From Dissophora ornata (Eukaryota > Mortierellomycota > Mortierellomycetes > Mortierellales > Mortierellaceae), in NCBI GenBank assembly GCA_025201705.1, contig MU617208.1, positions 1 to 17,861 on the forward strand: 17,861 nucleotides of DNA. Direction: 5' to 3'. A program made the position numbers and the translations under genes. This document shows positions 16,301 through 17,861 of the stretch, in pieces. The notes below the pieces were generated by a model. It saw nothing but the letters and a program-made list of their open reading frames with translations. It was not told the DNA's origin and made no database searches. Each line of letters starts with the position of its first letter. The stretch's first letter is position 1.

Positions 16301-17861
16301 GCAATGGCTGGATCGTGGCAAAACACGGTTATTCGAGAATGCGGGCAACCAAGACAACCTAGACAAGGATGCATTAAAGAACTTGTCTAATGAGGGGTTC
16401 ACGGAGCAGGGAGTTGCGTTCTTGAAGAACTTGGCGGTAGCAATCTACGAGAGACAAGCAGGCAATTCAGTGGTCATATATTCGTCAACCAAGGATAAAG
16501 GCACATGGAAAGAAGAGCTCTTTGGTCAAGGTCGCGAGAAGGAACTTTTGCGAGAGGCTTGTCCTCTTAAGCGTAACGGCAGCCAGTACCGGTTTCTCCA
16601 TAAATCACTTCTTGAATACAGTCTTGCACGCGCAATATTCGAACCGCAGGATCAAGGAAATAATGAACTGGAGAGTGAGGCACTAACAACAACGGAGTTC
16701 GGACGAAAGAGCGACAGTTCTACCATCACATTTGAGACTAAAGATCATTCACATGAAATGATTACGGCAGTTGGACAGCCGGTGCTCGATTCTCCTCTGG
16801 GACGGAAAAGCTATGTTGGCGAGCCATCGATCCTTCAATTTTTGGTGGAGCGAGTCCGTCAGGAGCCTCTCTTCAAGAAACAACTACTCTCAGTCATTGA
16901 GCGTTCGAAAACTAATGTGGCAGAAGTCGAAGCTGTGCGGTTGGCAGCAGCCAATGCGATTACGATATTGGTCAGGGCAGGAGTACAATTCAATGGAGCA
17001 GATTTACAAGGGATACAGATTCCAGGGGCGGATCTGAGTCATGGCGCATTCGAATTTACTCAGTTCCAAGGAGCTAATATGAGCAATGCCATTCTCCGCG
17101 GCGTGACGCTGCGTGGAGCGGATTTGAGCAAGGCGCAGATGTCAGGTGTAGAGTTTGGCGAGTTGCCATTTCTCCAAGAACAGGGTGAGGTGATATCATG
17201 CGTATATTCACCAGATGGCAAAACATTTGCTGTCACGCTTAGAAATGGCGACTTCAATGTCTATACGACTTTGGACTGGGACAAAATGATGACCATATGC
17301 GGCAATGGCGGTAAAGTCGCATATTCGCCAAAAGGTGATCAGATTGCCTCTGGCAGTGACGATGGGACAGTGCGGATGTGGGACGTTGAAACAGGAGACT
17401 GCCGCTACACACTGAGCGGCCATAGCAACAGAGTTTTGAGCGTCGTGTATTCGCCAAAAGGTGATCAGATTGCTTCTGGCAGTCTTGACAAGACAGTGCG
17501 ACTGTGGGACGTTGAAACAGGAGATTGCCGCCACACACTGAGCGGTCATAGCGAAAGCGTGGAGAGCGTCGTATATTCTCCAAAAGGTGATCAGATTGCG
17601 TCTGGAAGTTGGGACAGGACAGTGCGACTGTGGGACGTTGCAACAGGAGATTGCCGCCACGCACTGAGCGGCCATAGCGACAATGTGGTGAGCGTCGTGT
17701 ATTCGCGAAAAGGTGATCAGATTGCGTCTGGCAGTCGGGACAGGACAGTGCGACTGTGGGACGTTGAAACAGGAGATTGCCGCCACACACTGAGCGGCCA
17801 TAGCGACAGTGTGATGAGCGTCGTGTATTCGCCAAAAGGTGATCAGATTGCGTCTGGCAGT
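13386..17861 (+). CDS. NACHT-pentapeptide-WD40 NLR-like protein, partial at 3' end
   Basis: Exons 13386-13702, 13795-15215 and 15310 to the window edge; 1430 residues in view without a stop. Residues 1-106 are helical and TPR-like (ALEDANARLENARK, then TYFQLGELLENL). About 170-580 is an alpha-helical ARM-like region of no named family that I recognise, with a Gly-rich amphipathic stretch at 405-475 (GVSGLVSAVK, GFIEGLGHIQEGLAGASE). NACHT NTPase: Walker A GDSGAGKST (693-701), Walker B FILICDGYDE (761-770), VISCR (794-798), and FLHKSLLEY (1008-1016) of the winged-helix region. Pentapeptide repeats A(D/N)(L/M)xx at about 1137-1200. WD40 from 1206, with 42-residue blades from 1251. Known NLRs of this type bind a ligand with the repeats, oligomerise by NTP and trigger cell death or incompatibility; that role here is inference. 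All catalytic motifs look intact. Confidence 0.93.
13703..13794 (+). other. Intron 1 of the NLR-like gene
   Basis: Donor GTAAGT, branch-like CTAAT near 13754, acceptor TACAG, phase 2, 92 nt. It falls directly after the SEKWG residues ending the TPR-like segment. Confidence 0.88.
15216..15309 (+). other. Intron 2 of the NLR-like gene
   Basis: Donor GTAAGA, canonical branch site TACTAAC at 15276-15282, acceptor TTTTCAG, phase 1, 94 nt. It separates the ARM-like region from the segment leading into NACHT. Without splicing the frame stops at 15257-15259. Confidence 0.92.
17322..17861 (+). repeat. Tandem 126-bp WD40-blade repeats
   Basis: Units start at 17322, 17448, 17574 and 17700, with a fifth begun at 17826 and cut by the window end. 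Each begins YSPKGDQIASGS (YSRKGD in the fourth) and contains TVRLWDV and the GHS turn. By hand count units 3 and 4 differ at 8 of 126 bases, 2 and 4 at 11, and 2 and 3 at 15. A more degenerate blade (17187-17321) precedes them. Confidence 0.95.

Noticed and set aside
17208..17835. Two long repetitive antisense frames across the WD40 array
   Set aside because: They mirror the near-identical 126-bp repeats; the sense strand carries the coherent WD40 sequence.

Overview
The window looks like nuclear DNA of an early-diverging filamentous fungus, most likely Mortierellomycotina (Mortierella, Linnemannia or a relative). The basis is spliceosomal introns of 86-184 nt with GTAAGT-like donors and CTAAC/CTAAT branch sites, pyrimidine-rich leaders, and a 3' gene whose architecture (helical N-terminus, NACHT, pentapeptide repeats, near-identical 42-residue WD40 blades) matches a family I remember as greatly expanded in Mortierella-type genomes. 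The lineage call is from memory of family resemblance, not from a search.

Three genes are well supported. (1) On the minus strand, running off the left edge, the first exon (499 to 43) of a membrane protein of the low temperature requirement A (LtrA) family. It has an Asn-rich disordered N-terminus and reaches the family's VTNVELFFDLVFV motif just before a GTAAGT donor. (2) On the plus strand, 5636-11051, five exons encode a 1646-residue type II membrane protein made of two long tandem copies of a DUF3712/LEA2-like lumenal module, related to yeast vacuolar Tag1. (3) On the plus strand, 13386 to beyond 17861, three exons (1430 residues in view) encode an NLR/STAND receptor-like protein whose WD40 blades are nearly identical except at a few clustered positions, the pattern of fungal allorecognition or immune-type NLRs such as the Podospora HNWD proteins.

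The rest is gene-poor. From 500 to 5300 there is a diverged inverted pair of short Cys/His-rich ORFs (plus 1077-1226, minus 1770-1429) and two minus-strand zones of coding-like sequence broken across frames (about 2931-3411 and 4636-5040). These look like decayed or wrongly modelled small membrane-protein genes. A perfect 12-bp hairpin sits at 4340-4366. Between genes 2 and 3 (11052-13385) there is one credible minus-strand ORF of unknown function (12332-11919), a possible exon ending at a GTAAGT donor at 12504, and a pyrimidine-rich promoter-like tract near 12955-13030.

Nothing suggests that the three genes form one pathway; they look like independent fungal genes. The most interesting material is the NLR gene: its unassigned N-terminal helical module, its pentapeptide linker and its rapidly diversifying WD40 sensor. 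Next are the internally duplicated Tag1-like protein and the inverted Cys/His ORF pair.
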